DNA from: an uncultured bacterium
GTDB lineage: Bacteria; Verrucomicrobiota; Kiritimatiellia; UBA8416; CALETX01
Length of the DNA: 6,661 bases
Direction of reading: 5' to 3'
Assembly: GCA_937920455.1 (NCBI GenBank)
Contig: CALETX010000120.1
Coordinates: forward strand, 1-6,661
A model generated the notes under the pieces. That model did not search any database, was not told the DNA's origin, and saw only the letters and a program-made list of their open reading frames with translations. The position numbers were made by a program, and so were the translations under genes. Of this stretch, positions 6,193 through 6,661 are shown one piece after another; position 1 is the first letter of the stretch, and each line of letters opens with the position of its first letter.

Positions 6193-6657
6193 TCAGCACC
6201 CTGTGCTCTGCTCGAGATGGGCAGCAGCTCTCCTGCAATACACATCAAGAGCGGCTGTTTCCTTCAGCCGCATCCAGATCTTCCGCGCTTCGTCGGTCTT
6301 GCCAGATTTTTCATAAAAAAGCGCAAGGTTAATCAACGCTGGCGCATCATCAGGCGCGGCTGCCAGGCACGCCTCAGTTGTCATGATGGCTCTTGGAATG
6401 TCGCCCAACTGGCCATGGCAATGGCCCATGCCCATGTGCGCCTCCTTCAACTTTGGATCAAGTTCCAGAGCCTTCTTAAAGTCGCCGTTTGCTCTCAATG
6501 CCTTTCCGAGCGCATAGCAAAGAGAGGCGTTGCCAGCCAGTATGCTTGACGCCTTCTCATACTGCGCCACAGCCTTCTCCGCAGTGTCGGCTCGCACAAC
6601 CACGGAAATCCACGCGGCAAGTATTGAGCAAATCACCCTGGCTGCCTTCACTGTCAA
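6193..6657 (-). CDS. Small TPR-repeat protein, probably exported (5' end uncertain)
   Basis: A 154-residue protein made mostly of tetratricopeptide repeats, helical scaffolds for protein-protein contacts. Residues 1-23 look like a signal peptide: a basic start, hydrophobic VICSILAAWISVVV at 8-21, and a V-R-A cleavage site before D24. The repeats fall near 44-70, 71-104 and 105-135, with a partial helix at 27-41. The second and third are spaced by the canonical 34 residues (G85 to G119). The first is only 27 residues (G58 to G85), seven short in its second helix. The start used is a TTG at 6657, four bases from the window edge, with a GTG two codons later. The frame has no stop before the edge, so the gene may begin outside the window, in which case the hydrophobic stretch could be a membrane helix of a larger protein. 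TPR identity is clear; partner and role are unknown. Confidence 0.75.
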   Translation of the reverse strand: MTVKAARVICSILAAWISVVVRADTAEKAVAQYEKASSILAGNASLCYALGKALRANGDFKKALELDPKLKEAHMGMGHCHGQLGDIPRAIMTTEACLAAAPDDAPALINLALFYEKSGKTDEARKIWMRLKETAALDVYCRRAAAHLEQSTGC

Positions 6658-6661
6658 TCCC

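Overview
Every gene supported here lies on the minus strand, so transcription runs from high to low coordinates: a TPR protein, rsmA, a Gfo/Idh/MocA oxidoreductase, two different xylose-isomerase-like TIM-barrel enzymes, and mutS. The DNA is moderately GC-rich (mid-50s percent by eye), uses the standard code with TAA, TAG and TGA stops, and has ATG, GTG and possibly TTG starts. Complete bacterial-type MutS and RsmA signatures make this a bacterial chromosome. Cytosolic Gfo/Idh/MocA dehydrogenases paired with 'sugar phosphate isomerase/epimerase' proteins are typical of uncultured saccharolytic lineages such as Planctomycetota, Lentisphaerota/Verrucomicrobiota, Hydrogenedentota or Sumerlaeota. 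That placement comes from family knowledge, not from a search, and the phylum is not resolved.

Layout by position. 6657-6193: a small, probably exported TPR protein whose 5' end may lie outside the window. 6192-5971: a 222-base gap with no convincing gene, terminator or promoter. 5970-5080: rsmA (ksgA), 16S rRNA dimethyltransferase. 5079-4989: a 91-base gap with a plausible promoter and small inverted repeats. 4988-3819: the oxidoreductase, starting with GTG. 3806-3006: TIM-barrel enzyme A. 2981-2082: TIM-barrel enzyme B. 2097-1: mutS, cut by the window edge just after its Walker B motif, with about 155 residues missing by comparison with E. coli MutS.

The three central genes form a tight run (gaps of 12 and 24 bases), and the last overlaps the start of mutS by 16 bases. 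The likeliest reading is a cytosolic sugar or glycoside pathway. The NAD(P)-dependent enzyme would oxidise a hydroxyl to a ketone, and the metal-dependent TIM-barrel enzymes would isomerise, epimerise, dehydrate or beta-eliminate the keto-intermediate. Two known precedents share this logic: inositol catabolism (IolG with IolE/IolI) and 3-keto-glycoside cleavage (DgpA with a DgpC-type TIM barrel). The substrate cannot be read from the sequence. The physical coupling of this cassette to mutS is the oddest feature. I see no CRISPR array, insertion sequence, tRNA, rRNA, phage gene or defence gene.
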